From: Deltaproteobacteria bacterium
Lineage (GTDB): Bacteria; Desulfobacterota; Desulfovibrionia; Desulfovibrionales; Desulfovibrionaceae
Direction of reading: 5' to 3'
NCBI GenBank assembly: GCA_031280335.1
Contig: JAITGZ010000123.1
Coordinates: 1-5,122, forward strand
DNA length: 5,122 nucleotides
Positions 1-5,098 of this stretch are shown piece after piece. The notes beneath the pieces are model-generated. The model was not told the origin of the DNA. It ran no database searches and saw nothing but the letters and a program-made list of their open reading frames with translations. Position 1 is the stretch's first letter; each line of letters opens with the position of its first letter. The position numbers were made by a program, and so were the translations under genes.

Positions 1-627
1 AATGCCGGTGTTGACCAGACAGGCCGCCGCGCCCATCTCCATGGCCTCGCAAGCCTGTGATGGACGTCCCAGGCCGGCATCCACAATTATGGGCAGGGAT
101 ATTTCCTCCAGCAGGATGCCGATCATCTCGCGGGTGGCAAGGCCCCGGTTGCTGCCTATGGGAGAACCCAACGGCATGATCGCCGCCGCCCCGGCATTGA
201 CCAAATCACGGGCCACATAGAGATCCGGGTTCATATAAGGCAGAACGACAAAACCCTCTTTAGCCAATATTTCCGTAGCTTTGGCGGTTTCATAACCGTC
301 GGGCAAAAGGTGGCGGGCATCTGAAATCACCTCGATTTTCACCCAGTCGCCCACCCCGGCGGCGCGGGCCAGACGGGCCAAGCGCACGGCCTCTTCCGCC
401 TTTCTGGCTCCTGATGTATTGGGCAGCAGGCGCAGGTGTGCGGGAACATGGCGCATCAGGCCGTCCGCCGGGTTGCTAAAGTCCACCCGACGCAGAGCCA
501 CTGTAATCACCTCCACCCCTGCGGCGGCGGCCACCGCCGGAATGACGGCATCATCGCCATATTTGCCCGTGCCGATGAAAAGGCGGCTCCGCAGACTTAC
601 GCCGCCCAACATAAATACATCATCCAC
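1..627 (-). CDS. thiG: Thiazole synthase ThiG, 3' end cut off by the window
   Basis: ThiG builds the thiazole phosphate ring of thiamine from deoxyxylulose 5-phosphate, dehydroglycine and the sulfur carried by ThiS; it is cytosolic. The window holds 209 codons, and the family is usually about 255-260 residues, so roughly 50 C-terminal residues lie beyond the left edge. Visible signatures are SRLFIGTGKYG near residues 14-24, WVKIEVISD at 95-103 with the Schiff-base lysine at K97 and partner E99, the MPLGSPIGSN loop at 151-160, and IVDAGLGRPS at 181-190 with D183. The start is taken as GTG at 627, because GGAGG lies 5 nt upstream and MDDVFMLGG then aligns with family N-termini; an in-frame ATG at 612 is less likely. 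The gene starts 1 nt after the thiS stop, so translation is probably coupled. Identity is secure; the exact start is slightly uncertain. Confidence 0.95.
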   Translation of the reverse strand, partial: MDDVFMLGGVSLRSRLFIGTGKYGDDAVIPAVAAAAGVEVITVALRRVDFSNPADGLMRHVPAHLRLLPNTSGARKAEEAVRLARLARAAGVGDWVKIEVISDARHLLPDGYETAKATEILAKEGFVVLPYMNPDLYVARDLVNAGAAAIMPLGSPIGSNRGLATREMIGILLEEISLPIIVDAGLGRPSQACEAMEMGAAACLVNTGI

Positions 628-628
628 C

Positions 629-847
629 TCAGCCTCCACCCATAAAACGGATTACTTCCAGCTCGTCGCCGTCTTTGAGAACATGCGCTCCAAAATCCGC
701 AGCCTTGAGTACAATACCGTTCAGCTCCGCCGCAACCCCCACCGGCACGAAACCCATTTCTTCCAAATAAGCGCGCAGGGTCAACCCGGCGGCGCAACGC
801 CGCTTTTCCCCGTTGACCATAAGGTTAATTTCCGTTGCCTGCTTCAT
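629..847 (-). CDS. thiS: Sulfur carrier protein ThiS
   Basis: A 72-residue ubiquitin-fold sulfur carrier. In the family the C-terminal glycine is adenylated by ThiF, converted to a thiocarboxylate, and gives its sulfur to ThiG. The sequence shows the opening strand INLMVNGEKR, the LRAYLEEMGF helix, VAAELNGIVL, and the diagnostic C-terminal tail DELEVIRFMGGG, which ends in glycines as required. Start ATG 847 has only a weak purine stretch (GUGAAG) upstream, placed after the leader hairpin. An alternative ATG at 820 would begin at MVNGE, closer to many ThiS N-termini, but it lacks a good ribosome site and would shorten the first strand. It is the first gene of the TPP-riboswitch operon and is followed by thiG after 1 nt. 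No thiF is visible in this window. Confidence 0.93.
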   Translation of the reverse strand: MKQATEINLMVNGEKRRCAAGLTLRAYLEEMGFVPVGVAAELNGIVLKAADFGAHVLKDGDELEVIRFMGGG

Positions 848-861
848 GACAGTTGCTTCAC

Positions 862-890
862 AATAGAAACGGCTCTTACCGAAAGAGCCG
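862..890 (-). terminator. Hairpin expression platform in the thiS leader
   Basis: An 8-bp perfect stem (870-877 with 883-890, CGGCTCTT/AAGAGCCG on the minus strand) closes a 5-nt loop and is followed by a broken U-rich run, TTTCTATT. It lies between the TPP riboswitch and the thiS start codon, ending 15 nt before it. It could be the terminator of a transcription-control riboswitch, or a structure that limits access to the weak thiS ribosome site. The U-run is interrupted, so terminator strength is uncertain. I did not find a clear anti-terminator pairing with the aptamer's 3' strand. Confidence 0.5.
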
Positions 891-911
891 CCTTTGATGC
901 GCTACGCGCCC

Positions 912-994
912 AGCTTCCCTCCGGCAGTGCCTCTGCTTCAGGTTCAAGGGGTCTGGCAAGGCCACTCTCAGTCCGTAAATGGACTCCCCCAGCT
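912..994 (-). ncRNA. TPP riboswitch (THI element)
   Basis: The minus strand carries the conserved THI-box blocks in the right order. P1 is AGCT (994-991) pairing with AGCT (915-912). The GGGG run (about 990-986) can form P2 with the CCCC before TTGAACCTG. P3 is AGTCC/GGACT, followed by the invariant CTGAGAG. An optional small hairpin TGGC/GCCA comes next, then ACCCCTTGAACCTG, a GCAG/CTGC stem and the closing CGGAGGGAAGCT. These are the thiamine pyrophosphate contact motifs. The element sits directly upstream of thiS, so it should lower thiSG expression when TPP is abundant. Confidence 0.95.
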
Positions 995-1003
995 TCTTTT
1001 CGC

Positions 1004-1032
1004 CTAATATGCCACAGCGCTGTTTACGTCAA
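1004..1032 (-). promoter_or_regulatory. Sigma70-type promoter of the thiSG operon
   Basis: On the minus strand, TTGACG (1032-1027, 5/6 to consensus) is separated by exactly 17 bp from TATTAG (1009-1004, 4/6). Transcription would begin near 997, so the transcript would start just before the riboswitch P1 stem at 994. That fit supports the call. No other promoter of similar quality lies between the flavodoxin terminator and thiS. Confidence 0.65.
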
Positions 1033-1064
1033 GTGTTTAGTGGCGGCAGGGCCTAACTGCGGCC

Positions 1065-1120
1065 AAAGAAAATCCCCGGAGGCGTCCAGCTTATGGTAAC
1101 GCATGGACGGGATCCGGGGA
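1065..1120 (-). terminator. Intrinsic terminator downstream of flavodoxin
   Basis: A two-part hairpin: 1073-1079 pairs with 1114-1120 (TCCCCGG/CCGGGGA), then an asymmetric internal loop, then 1083-1088 pairs with 1104-1109 (CGTCCA/TGGACG) around a 15-nt loop. On the minus strand it is followed by ATTTTCTTT. This fits a Rho-independent stop for the flavodoxin transcript, whose stop codon lies about 58 nt upstream. It also separates that unit from the thi promoter. Confidence 0.65.
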
Positions 1121-1177
1121 GGGGATATTGAGGGGAAAACAAGCAGACGGCTGAAACATTTTCACTTTGAAAATGCT

Positions 1178-1624
1178 TTAAACAGCCGCCATAATATTCT
1201 TGGCCCAGGCTTTGATGTCATCTCCCGCCTCGGCGGGGTCCCCGTCGATCTTGAGGCTGTCGGCCATGAGCTGTGCGCCCAATTCTTCAAGTTTTTGGGC
1301 AATGGCGTCCACAGCGCCGCAAAAATGCGGATACCCGGAATCCCCGCAGCCAAAAACCGCAGCCTTCACTCCGGACGCGCCGATGGCATCAAACGCTTCA
1401 AACAAGGACGCGAAGTCGTCCTGCAGTTCAACAGCGTCATAGCCCCAGGTGGAGCAGCCGAAAAGCACACAGTCGCGGCCCGCGCACAGACCCTGGGCCT
1501 TGGCTTCGCTCGCATTCAACACAGTCACATTTTTGCCGCCCTGCTTGAGCAGGTCGGCTATATCATTGGCCACACCTTCCGTATTGCCGGTGGTTGACCC
1601 ATATACGATAAGTACATTGGACAT
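1178..1624 (-). CDS. fld: Flavodoxin, short-chain Desulfovibrio type
   Basis: A 148-residue soluble FMN electron carrier that replaces ferredoxin in low-potential electron transfer, particularly when iron is scarce. The FMN phosphate loop is GSTTGNTEG at residues 9-17. The isoalloxazine is sandwiched by W60 (CSTWGYDAVELQDDF) and Y98 (FGCGDSGYPHFCGAVDAI), the same two positions as in the D. vulgaris protein, and IDGDP near 126-130 is also conserved. Its length equals the classical short-chain family and there is no signal peptide. The start is fixed by a strong Shine-Dalgarno, AAGGAGGT (1638-1631), 6 nt before ATG. The gene is probably monocistronic: a terminator follows, and the upstream promoter with a Fur-like site lies about 340 bp away because a 252-bp repeat element is inserted between. 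Whether that promoter still drives the gene is an inference. Confidence 0.97.
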   Translation of the reverse strand: MSNVLIVYGSTTGNTEGVANDIADLLKQGGKNVTVLNASEAKAQGLCAGRDCVLFGCSTWGYDAVELQDDFASLFEAFDAIGASGVKAAVFGCGDSGYPHFCGAVDAIAQKLEELGAQLMADSLKIDGDPAEAGDDIKAWAKNIMAAV

Positions 1625-1660
1625 AAAATGACCTCCTTGTAGGATTAGAGCCTTTCAAAC

Positions 1661-1682
1661 TTAAGGAAACACTGATTAATTC
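1661..1682 (+). repeat. Left terminal inverted repeat of the MITE-like element
   Basis: The 22-nt end starts TTAAGGAAACACTGATT and continues AATTC; it matches the right end inverted except for one base. It is the end nearest the flavodoxin gene, 37 bp from the start codon. Confidence 0.75.
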
Positions 1683-1797
1683 GGGGATCCGCCCCGAATC
1701 CCGCTGGGGGGAATAATTCCCCCCAGACCCCCTTACTATTTTTCAGCCGCAAAGCGGCTGAAAATGTATGCGGGGTGCAGGGGGCTCAGCCCCCTGC
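1679..1797. repeat. Four consecutive perfect hairpins inside the element
   Basis: Four short palindromes follow one another. 1679-1686 pairs with 1692-1699 (ATTCGGGG/CCCCGAAT, 8 bp). 1704-1726 is a 23-nt perfect palindrome with arms CTGGGGGGAAT. 1740-1750 pairs with 1754-1764 (TTTTCAGCCGC/GCGGCTGAAAA, 11 bp, loop AAA). 1777-1785 pairs with 1789-1797 (GCAGGGGGC/GCCCCCTGC, 9 bp). None is directly followed by a clean U-run on either strand, so they are not typical terminators. In a flavodoxin transcript starting upstream they would form a highly folded leader. Confidence 0.8.
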
Positions 1798-1890
1798 CGG
1801 GGGAGTTTGAGGGGGCAAAAGGGGGGCATGTTTGCCCAGGCGTTGCTTTACCTCTGCCATCCCTCTGCACAACGGCAAGGCACCCTCAGA

Positions 1891-1912
1891 GAATAAATCA
1901 GTGTTTCCTTAA
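1891..1912 (-). repeat. Right terminal inverted repeat of the MITE-like element
   Basis: Read on the minus strand it gives TTAAGGAAACACTGATT followed by TATTC, matching the left end at 21 of 22 positions. It lies about 50 bp downstream, in transcription direction, of the flavodoxin promoter candidate. Confidence 0.75.
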
Positions 1913-1963
1913 ATCACCCGGCGGTGCCGCCGCAATCCCGCAGTCTGACCCCCCTGTGAACCG

Positions 1964-1992
1964 AAGATATAGAGAATGAGTTTCAATGTCAA
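1964..1992 (-). promoter_or_regulatory. Probable flavodoxin promoter, separated from its gene
   Basis: A perfect -35 TTGACA (1992-1987) is followed after 17 bp by TATCTT (1969-1964, 4/6). It points toward flavodoxin and no other gene lies between, so it is the best candidate for the original fld promoter. Transcription would begin near 1957, giving a leader of about 330 nt that now includes the whole inserted element. Confidence 0.55.
1972..1990 (-). promoter_or_regulatory. Fur-box-like operator
   Basis: On the minus strand GACATTGAAACTCATTCTC matches the classical 19-bp Fur consensus GATAATGATAATCATTATC at 14 of 19 positions. It covers the spacer and most of the -35 of the promoter candidate, where a bound repressor would block RNA polymerase. 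Flavodoxin is a well-known iron-starvation gene and a reported Fur target in Desulfovibrio, which supports the call. Dyad symmetry is incomplete, so binding is inferred. Confidence 0.55.
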
Positions 1993-2009
1993 TATGCCAT
2001 AGGGCCGCT

Positions 2010-2072
2010 GCGCGATGTATTCAATTTAATACATTGATAATATTATATAATAATATTATATTATGACCGCGC
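2010..2072. repeat. AT-rich palindrome and tandem repeat block
   Basis: Directly after the glcF stop lies a block bounded by GCGCG (2010-2014) and its complement CGCGC (2068-2072). Inside are a palindrome ATGTATT-N6-AATACAT (2015-2034) and two tandem 13-nt copies, TAATATTATATAA (2038-2050) and TAATATTATATTA (2051-2063), which are also self-complementary. There is no GC stem followed by a U-run, so it is not a standard terminator. It could be an operator upstream of the flavodoxin promoter, a bidirectional end structure for the glcDF transcript, or a DNA-bending site. Its function is unknown. Confidence 0.6.
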
Positions 2073-3389
2073 TTACAACGTATCGGCGTAAAGCTCAATG
2101 ACGTGGCGCACGGCCACGTTATCGTTGTTACGTGCGAGCATGTCCTTGAGCTGCATCATGCAGGCCGGGCAGCCGGCGGCCACTGTATCCGCCTTTACGG
2201 CGGCGATGTTGTCGCGTTTGCGCTGGCCAATCTTGCCGGACAGGTCATAGTGCATCAGGGTAAAGCTGCCGCCGCTGCCGCAGCAACGATCCGCCTCGGG
2301 CATTTCCGCGAATTGAAAGCCGGGCAGGGCCTTGAGCAGACTGCGCGGCTGGGTGGAAACCCCCAGGGATTTTTTCAGGTGGCAGGAATCATGGTAGGTA
2401 ACAACCTTGTCCCCGCCCTGGGCATCGGGCAGTTTGATCTTGAGTACATCCACCAGAAAAGCGCTTATATCCATGGTTTTAGCGTTCAATTCCTTGATGC
2501 GCGCCTGTTCGTCCGCGCTGTAGCCTTCCATGAGTTTGGGCCAGAACTCTTTGATGGTGGCGGTGCAGGTACCGCAGGGGGTGAGCAGGTAGTCAAAGGG
2601 GGCGGAGGAAAAAAGGCCCAGATTGCGCCGCACCATGTCATTATAGGCTGTGCGCTCACCGGAGGCCAAGGCTGGAACCCCGCAGCAGTATTGCCCCTGC
2701 GGTATAAAGATGCCCACTTCATGTTTTTGCAGAGCCTTGACCGAGGCTTCGGCCACGCCTGGAAAAATCTTATCCGAGACGCAGCCGGGGAAAAAGGCCG
2801 CGCGCAGGCCGCTTTTGCCTGCCGGGGTGTTCAGGCAGGGACGGCTAGAATGAAAGGGGGTGGATGCCAACTTGGGCAGGTGGCGATCTCCGATGATGGT
2901 TTTAAGCATGGGGGCGCGATAAGTTTCAGCGGCCTGATTGGATTTTTTGAGAAAAAGCCCTTGAAAGGGTCTGGAAAGGCCGAGCAGGGCGTTGAACAGG
3001 CCGGGACGGCGCAAAATTCCCCGGAAAATAAGCTTTTTGACGGTGGAAAGCCCCAGGTAGCCGGTTACAATGGCACGGGCGTGCAGGTAAATATCCATAA
3101 TTTTCACACCTGATGGGCAATTGGCCTGGCATGAGCCGCAGAGCAGGCAGCGGCCCAATTTGTCGTTCACGCTCTCCGGATTGCGGATCATGCGAAAGGC
3201 CAGGTTGCGCAGCAGGGCGATTTTGCCCCTGGTAACATCGGCCTCCTGCATGGTGGCCCCGTAAACCGGGCAAACGGACATGCAGAAGCCGCAGCGCATA
3301 CAAGTGATGAGCAGGTCATCAAGCTGCATAAGCATGGCGGCCAGGCGGGCAAGCTCAGGTGAAGGGCTGGTTTGCGTTTGTGTGGACAT
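2073..3389 (-). CDS. glcF: GlcF-like iron-sulfur subunit of a lactate/glycolate dehydrogenase
   Basis: A 438-residue electron-transfer subunit that takes electrons from the FAD subunit encoded just upstream and hands them on, probably to the membrane menaquinone pool or another carrier. Two [4Fe-4S] ferredoxin motifs are clear: C30-x2-C33-x2-C36-x3-C40-P and C81-x2-C84-x2-C87-x3-C91-P. Two cysteine-rich CCG domains follow: PGC203 with YCC235/236G and PCGTC (272, 275), then DSC336H with RCC369/370GSGG and GCPAC (407, 410). No signal peptide or membrane segment is evident, so it is likely cytoplasmic and peripheral. ATG 3389 follows AGGAGG by 5 nt, and that site overlaps the stop of the FAD gene, so translation is probably coupled. 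Lactate is the likely substrate in a Desulfovibrio, but glycolate or another 2-hydroxy acid cannot be excluded; GlcF is the closest named family. Confidence 0.9.
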   Translation of the reverse strand: MSTQTQTSPSPELARLAAMLMQLDDLLITCMRCGFCMSVCPVYGATMQEADVTRGKIALLRNLAFRMIRNPESVNDKLGRCLLCGSCQANCPSGVKIMDIYLHARAIVTGYLGLSTVKKLIFRGILRRPGLFNALLGLSRPFQGLFLKKSNQAAETYRAPMLKTIIGDRHLPKLASTPFHSSRPCLNTPAGKSGLRAAFFPGCVSDKIFPGVAEASVKALQKHEVGIFIPQGQYCCGVPALASGERTAYNDMVRRNLGLFSSAPFDYLLTPCGTCTATIKEFWPKLMEGYSADEQARIKELNAKTMDISAFLVDVLKIKLPDAQGGDKVVTYHDSCHLKKSLGVSTQPRSLLKALPGFQFAEMPEADRCCGSGGSFTLMHYDLSGKIGQRKRDNIAAVKADTVAAGCPACMMQLKDMLARNNDNVAVRHVIELYADTL

Positions 3390-3398
3390 GACCGCCTC

Positions 3399-4793
3399 CT
3401 AAACGAACTTTTTGCCGGAGTTGAAAAGCATCTTGGGGTCAAGGGCGCGGCGCAGGTTTTGTGAAAACTCAATGGTGGCCCGGTTGGTTTCTTTTTCCAT
3501 CCATTTGGCCTTGGCCTGCCCTATGCCGTGTTCGCCGGAAAGGGTGCCTTGCAGCTTTAAGGCCACGTCAAAGATTTCATCCACCGCTTCCTCCACGCGG
3601 GCGAACTCTTCTTTGTTGCGGCGATCGCACAGGATGGAGGGGTGCAGGTTGCCGTCTCCGGCGTGTCCGAAGGTGCCTACTTCCAGATTGCGTTTTTTGG
3701 TTATGCTGTTGACGGCGGCAACCATCTCCGGGATTTTGGAGCGGGGCACGGTGGCGTCTTCAAGAATTATGGTCGGCCTGGCCTGGGCCAGGGCCGGCAG
3801 GGCGTTGCGCCGCGCCTCCCAGATCTTGTTTTTCTCTTCGGCGTTACTGGCCACGCGTATATTGGCGCAGCCGCATTTCCGGCAGACCTGGGCGACCTGC
3901 TCCGCATCCTCTTCCACCAACTGGACATGCCCGCCGTCCACTTCAATAAGCAGCAAGGCTTCCGCCTCCACCGGCAGGCCCGCTCTGGTGAAGGCTTCTA
4001 TGTATTTAACGGTGTTTTTGTCCAGAAATTCCAGGGTGCAGGGCACGATACGCGCGGCGATGATGCCGGCCACGGCTTCTGATGCCTTGTTGATGTCATC
4101 AAAGACCACCAGCATGGCCTTGGATGCCTTGGGCGGGGGTACGAGCTTGATGATTATTTCCGCGAACACGCCCAGGGTGCCTTCTGAGGCGGACATGAGC
4201 GCGGCCATGTTGTAGCCGGTAACGTATTTGACCGTGCGCGATCCGGTTTTGACCAGCTCGCCCCGGTAGTCGAAAATTTCCATGCCCATGATATAGTCTT
4301 TGGTCACCCCGTATTTCAGACCACGCAGGCCGCCTGCATTAAGGGCCACGTTGCCGCCCAGAGTGGAAACGGATTGCGAGCCGGGGTCAGGCGGGTAGAA
4401 CAGCCCCCTGCCCGCCGCTGCGGTCGCGAACTGGGCGGTGATCACCCCCGGCTCCACCACGGCGTACATGTCCGTCTCATTGATCTCCAGGATCCTGTTA
4501 AGACGGTTGGTAACAATGACAACGCCGTCCCCCGGCTCCGGTATGCTGGCCCCGGAAAGATTGGTGCCCGACCCGCGTACGGTGATGGGCCGGCCGTTCT
4601 CGTAGGCCAGTTTGACGCACAGGCCGAGCTGTTCTTTGGTGGCAGGCGCGGCCACCAGGGCCGGAATGACCGGGTTTAAGTCCGCTGTGGCCGCGTCGTA
4701 GGAATAGGACTGAAGATCCGCCTCTTCAGTAAGGATGTTTTCTCGACCCGCGATCTTGATGAATTCATTGATAAGGCTTTGGCTGATGGGCAT
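3399..4793 (-). CDS. glcD: GlcD-like FAD-dependent D-lactate/glycolate dehydrogenase subunit
   Basis: A 464-residue flavoprotein of the PCMH FAD-binding / FAD-oxidase C family (GlcD, D-lactate dehydrogenase Dld-II type), oxidising a 2-hydroxy acid to the 2-oxo acid. The FAD-binding half shows TVRGSGTNLSGA (71-82), YPPDPGSQ (133-140), TLGGNVALNAGGLRGLKYG (144-162) and a TGYN motif near 192-195. The C-terminal half shows the active-site signature TFGHAGDGNLHPS (374-386) and SGEHGIGQAKAKWM (419-432). Start ATG 4793 is chosen because AAGGAGG lies 6 nt upstream; a longer in-frame start at 4853 would add 20 residues that do not resemble the family. It is first in an operon with the iron-sulfur subunit, 9 bp away. 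No GlcE-like third subunit is present here, which fits the two-subunit lactate dehydrogenases of sulfate reducers. The exact substrate is inferred. Confidence 0.93.
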   Translation of the reverse strand: MPISQSLINEFIKIAGRENILTEEADLQSYSYDAATADLNPVIPALVAAPATKEQLGLCVKLAYENGRPITVRGSGTNLSGASIPEPGDGVVIVTNRLNRILEINETDMYAVVEPGVITAQFATAAAGRGLFYPPDPGSQSVSTLGGNVALNAGGLRGLKYGVTKDYIMGMEIFDYRGELVKTGSRTVKYVTGYNMAALMSASEGTLGVFAEIIIKLVPPPKASKAMLVVFDDINKASEAVAGIIAARIVPCTLEFLDKNTVKYIEAFTRAGLPVEAEALLLIEVDGGHVQLVEEDAEQVAQVCRKCGCANIRVASNAEEKNKIWEARRNALPALAQARPTIILEDATVPRSKIPEMVAAVNSITKKRNLEVGTFGHAGDGNLHPSILCDRRNKEEFARVEEAVDEIFDVALKLQGTLSGEHGIGQAKAKWMEKETNRATIEFSQNLRRALDPKMLFNSGKKFV

Positions 4794-4841
4794 ACTACGC
4801 CTCCTTGGTTGATGCTCATGGCAACGATGGTGTGGCGATGC

Positions 4842-4877
4842 TTCCACCCTCACCGGCGACTGGGAAGGATGGTGGAA
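4842..4877 (-). repeat. Inverted repeat in the probable glcD leader
   Basis: TTCCACC (4842-4848) and GGTGGAA (4871-4877) are perfectly complementary around a 22-nt loop. They would fold in the glcD mRNA leader if transcription starts near 4900. The stem does not cover the ribosome binding site at 4800-4806, and I recognise no riboswitch motif. Confidence 0.4.
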
Positions 4878-4948
4878 ATGGTCTTAAACATACAGGCCGT
4901 TGTCATTTTAGGCAATGGGAAAATATTCAAGCAGAGAATGATCAAGGC

Positions 4949-4976
4949 ATTTCCAAAATGAAATTGCTTTGGAAAT
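4949..4976. promoter_or_regulatory. 9-bp inverted repeat, possible operator of the divergent promoters
   Basis: ATTTCCAAA (4949-4957) and TTTGGAAAT (4968-4976) are perfect complements with a 10-bp spacer, so the half-site centres are 19 bp apart, close to two helical turns. This suits a dimeric regulator. It lies between the divergent glcD and right-edge genes, about 40-70 bp upstream of the weak glcD -10 candidate, where an activator of lactate metabolism could bind. The regulator is unknown. Confidence 0.45.
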
Positions 4977-5029
4977 ATTGAGGGGGTGGGGGCGACGGCC
5001 CCGAATTAGCCCGGATATTGCATAAAAGA

Positions 5030-5098
5030 ATGGCGGATCCTCTTATTTTTTGATAGATTTTAGTTGCTTAAGACTCAATCTACAAAGAGGACCGCCAT
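5030..5098 (+). promoter_or_regulatory. Stem-loop covering the ribosome site and start codon of the right-edge gene
   Basis: 5030-5044 (ATGGCGGATCCTCTT) pairs over 14 bp, with one bulged A at 5037, with 5085-5098 (AAGAGGACCGCCAT). The right arm contains the Shine-Dalgarno AAGAGGA and the first two bases of the ATG at 5097. The 40-nt loop holds a second stem, TAGATT/AATCTA (5054-5059/5077-5082). In a transcript entering from upstream the start site would be hidden. Insertion sequences often use such structures to block transposase translation from outside promoters. Confidence 0.6.

Larger units (their letters stand above)
1661..1912. mobile_element. MITE-like non-autonomous element, 252 bp
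   Basis: The segment is bounded by inverted ends matching at 21 of 22 positions, including a perfect 17-bp run, TTAAGGAAACACTGATT (1661-1677 and, inverted, 1896-1912). It has no plausible gene; a small plus-strand frame starting at 1764 runs out through the right end and resembles no protein. The outer TTAA on both sides may be a duplicated target site, in which case the element proper is 1665-1908. The interior is G/C-run rich and hairpin dense, unlike its flanks. It lies 37 bp upstream of the flavodoxin start, between the gene and its probable promoter. Mobility is inferred from structure; other copies cannot be seen here. Confidence 0.7.
4794..5029. other. Intergenic control region upstream of glcD
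   Basis: No credible gene is present. On the minus strand TAAAAT (4910-4905, 5/6 to the -10 consensus) could start a transcript about 105 nt before glcD. No -35 stands at the right distance: TTGAAT at 4930-4925 is only 14 bp away, so activator dependence or another sigma factor is possible. G-rich runs with a small stem (4989-4993/4998-5002) lie near 4982-5003. The region also contains the two inverted repeats listed separately. The sequence from about 5010, CCCGGATATTGCATAA, may mark the start of an insertion sequence leading into the right-edge gene, but this is a guess. Confidence 0.4.

Noticed and set aside
419..1099. A 226-codon plus-strand frame across thiG, thiS and the riboswitch
   Set aside because: It runs antisense through two clear genes and a TPP aptamer; its product resembles nothing.
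1157..1175. AT-rich 7-bp stem just after the flavodoxin stop, as a terminator
   Set aside because: The stem is weak (CATTTTC/GAAAATG) and lacks a U-run; the GC-rich hairpin with U-run at 1065-1120 is far better.
1704..1764. Hairpins of the inserted element as intrinsic terminators
   Set aside because: No stem is directly followed by a run of U on either strand; the TATTTTT near 1737 is separated from the preceding stem by about 10 nt.
1764..1979. Small plus-strand frame in the flavodoxin upstream region
   Set aside because: It starts inside a hairpin of the MITE-like element and ends beyond its right end; the product is proline and glycine rich without motif.
2103..3113. A 336-codon open frame on the plus strand
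   Set aside because: It is antisense to the well-supported iron-sulfur subunit, is low-complexity Gly/Ala rich, and shows no family motif.
3412..4215. Long plus-strand frame opposite glcD, and a second one at 3642-4082
   Set aside because: Both are mirror frames of the FAD subunit gene with no recognisable domain and no convincing ribosome site.
4794..4853. Upstream start for glcD adding 20 residues
   Set aside because: A strong AAGGAGG sits 6 nt before the internal ATG at 4793, and the added residues do not resemble GlcD N-termini.
4938..4953. Sigma54-type promoter for glcD on the minus strand
   Set aside because: TGGAAATGCCTTGATC has the wrong spacing between the GG and GC elements, and the GC is missing.
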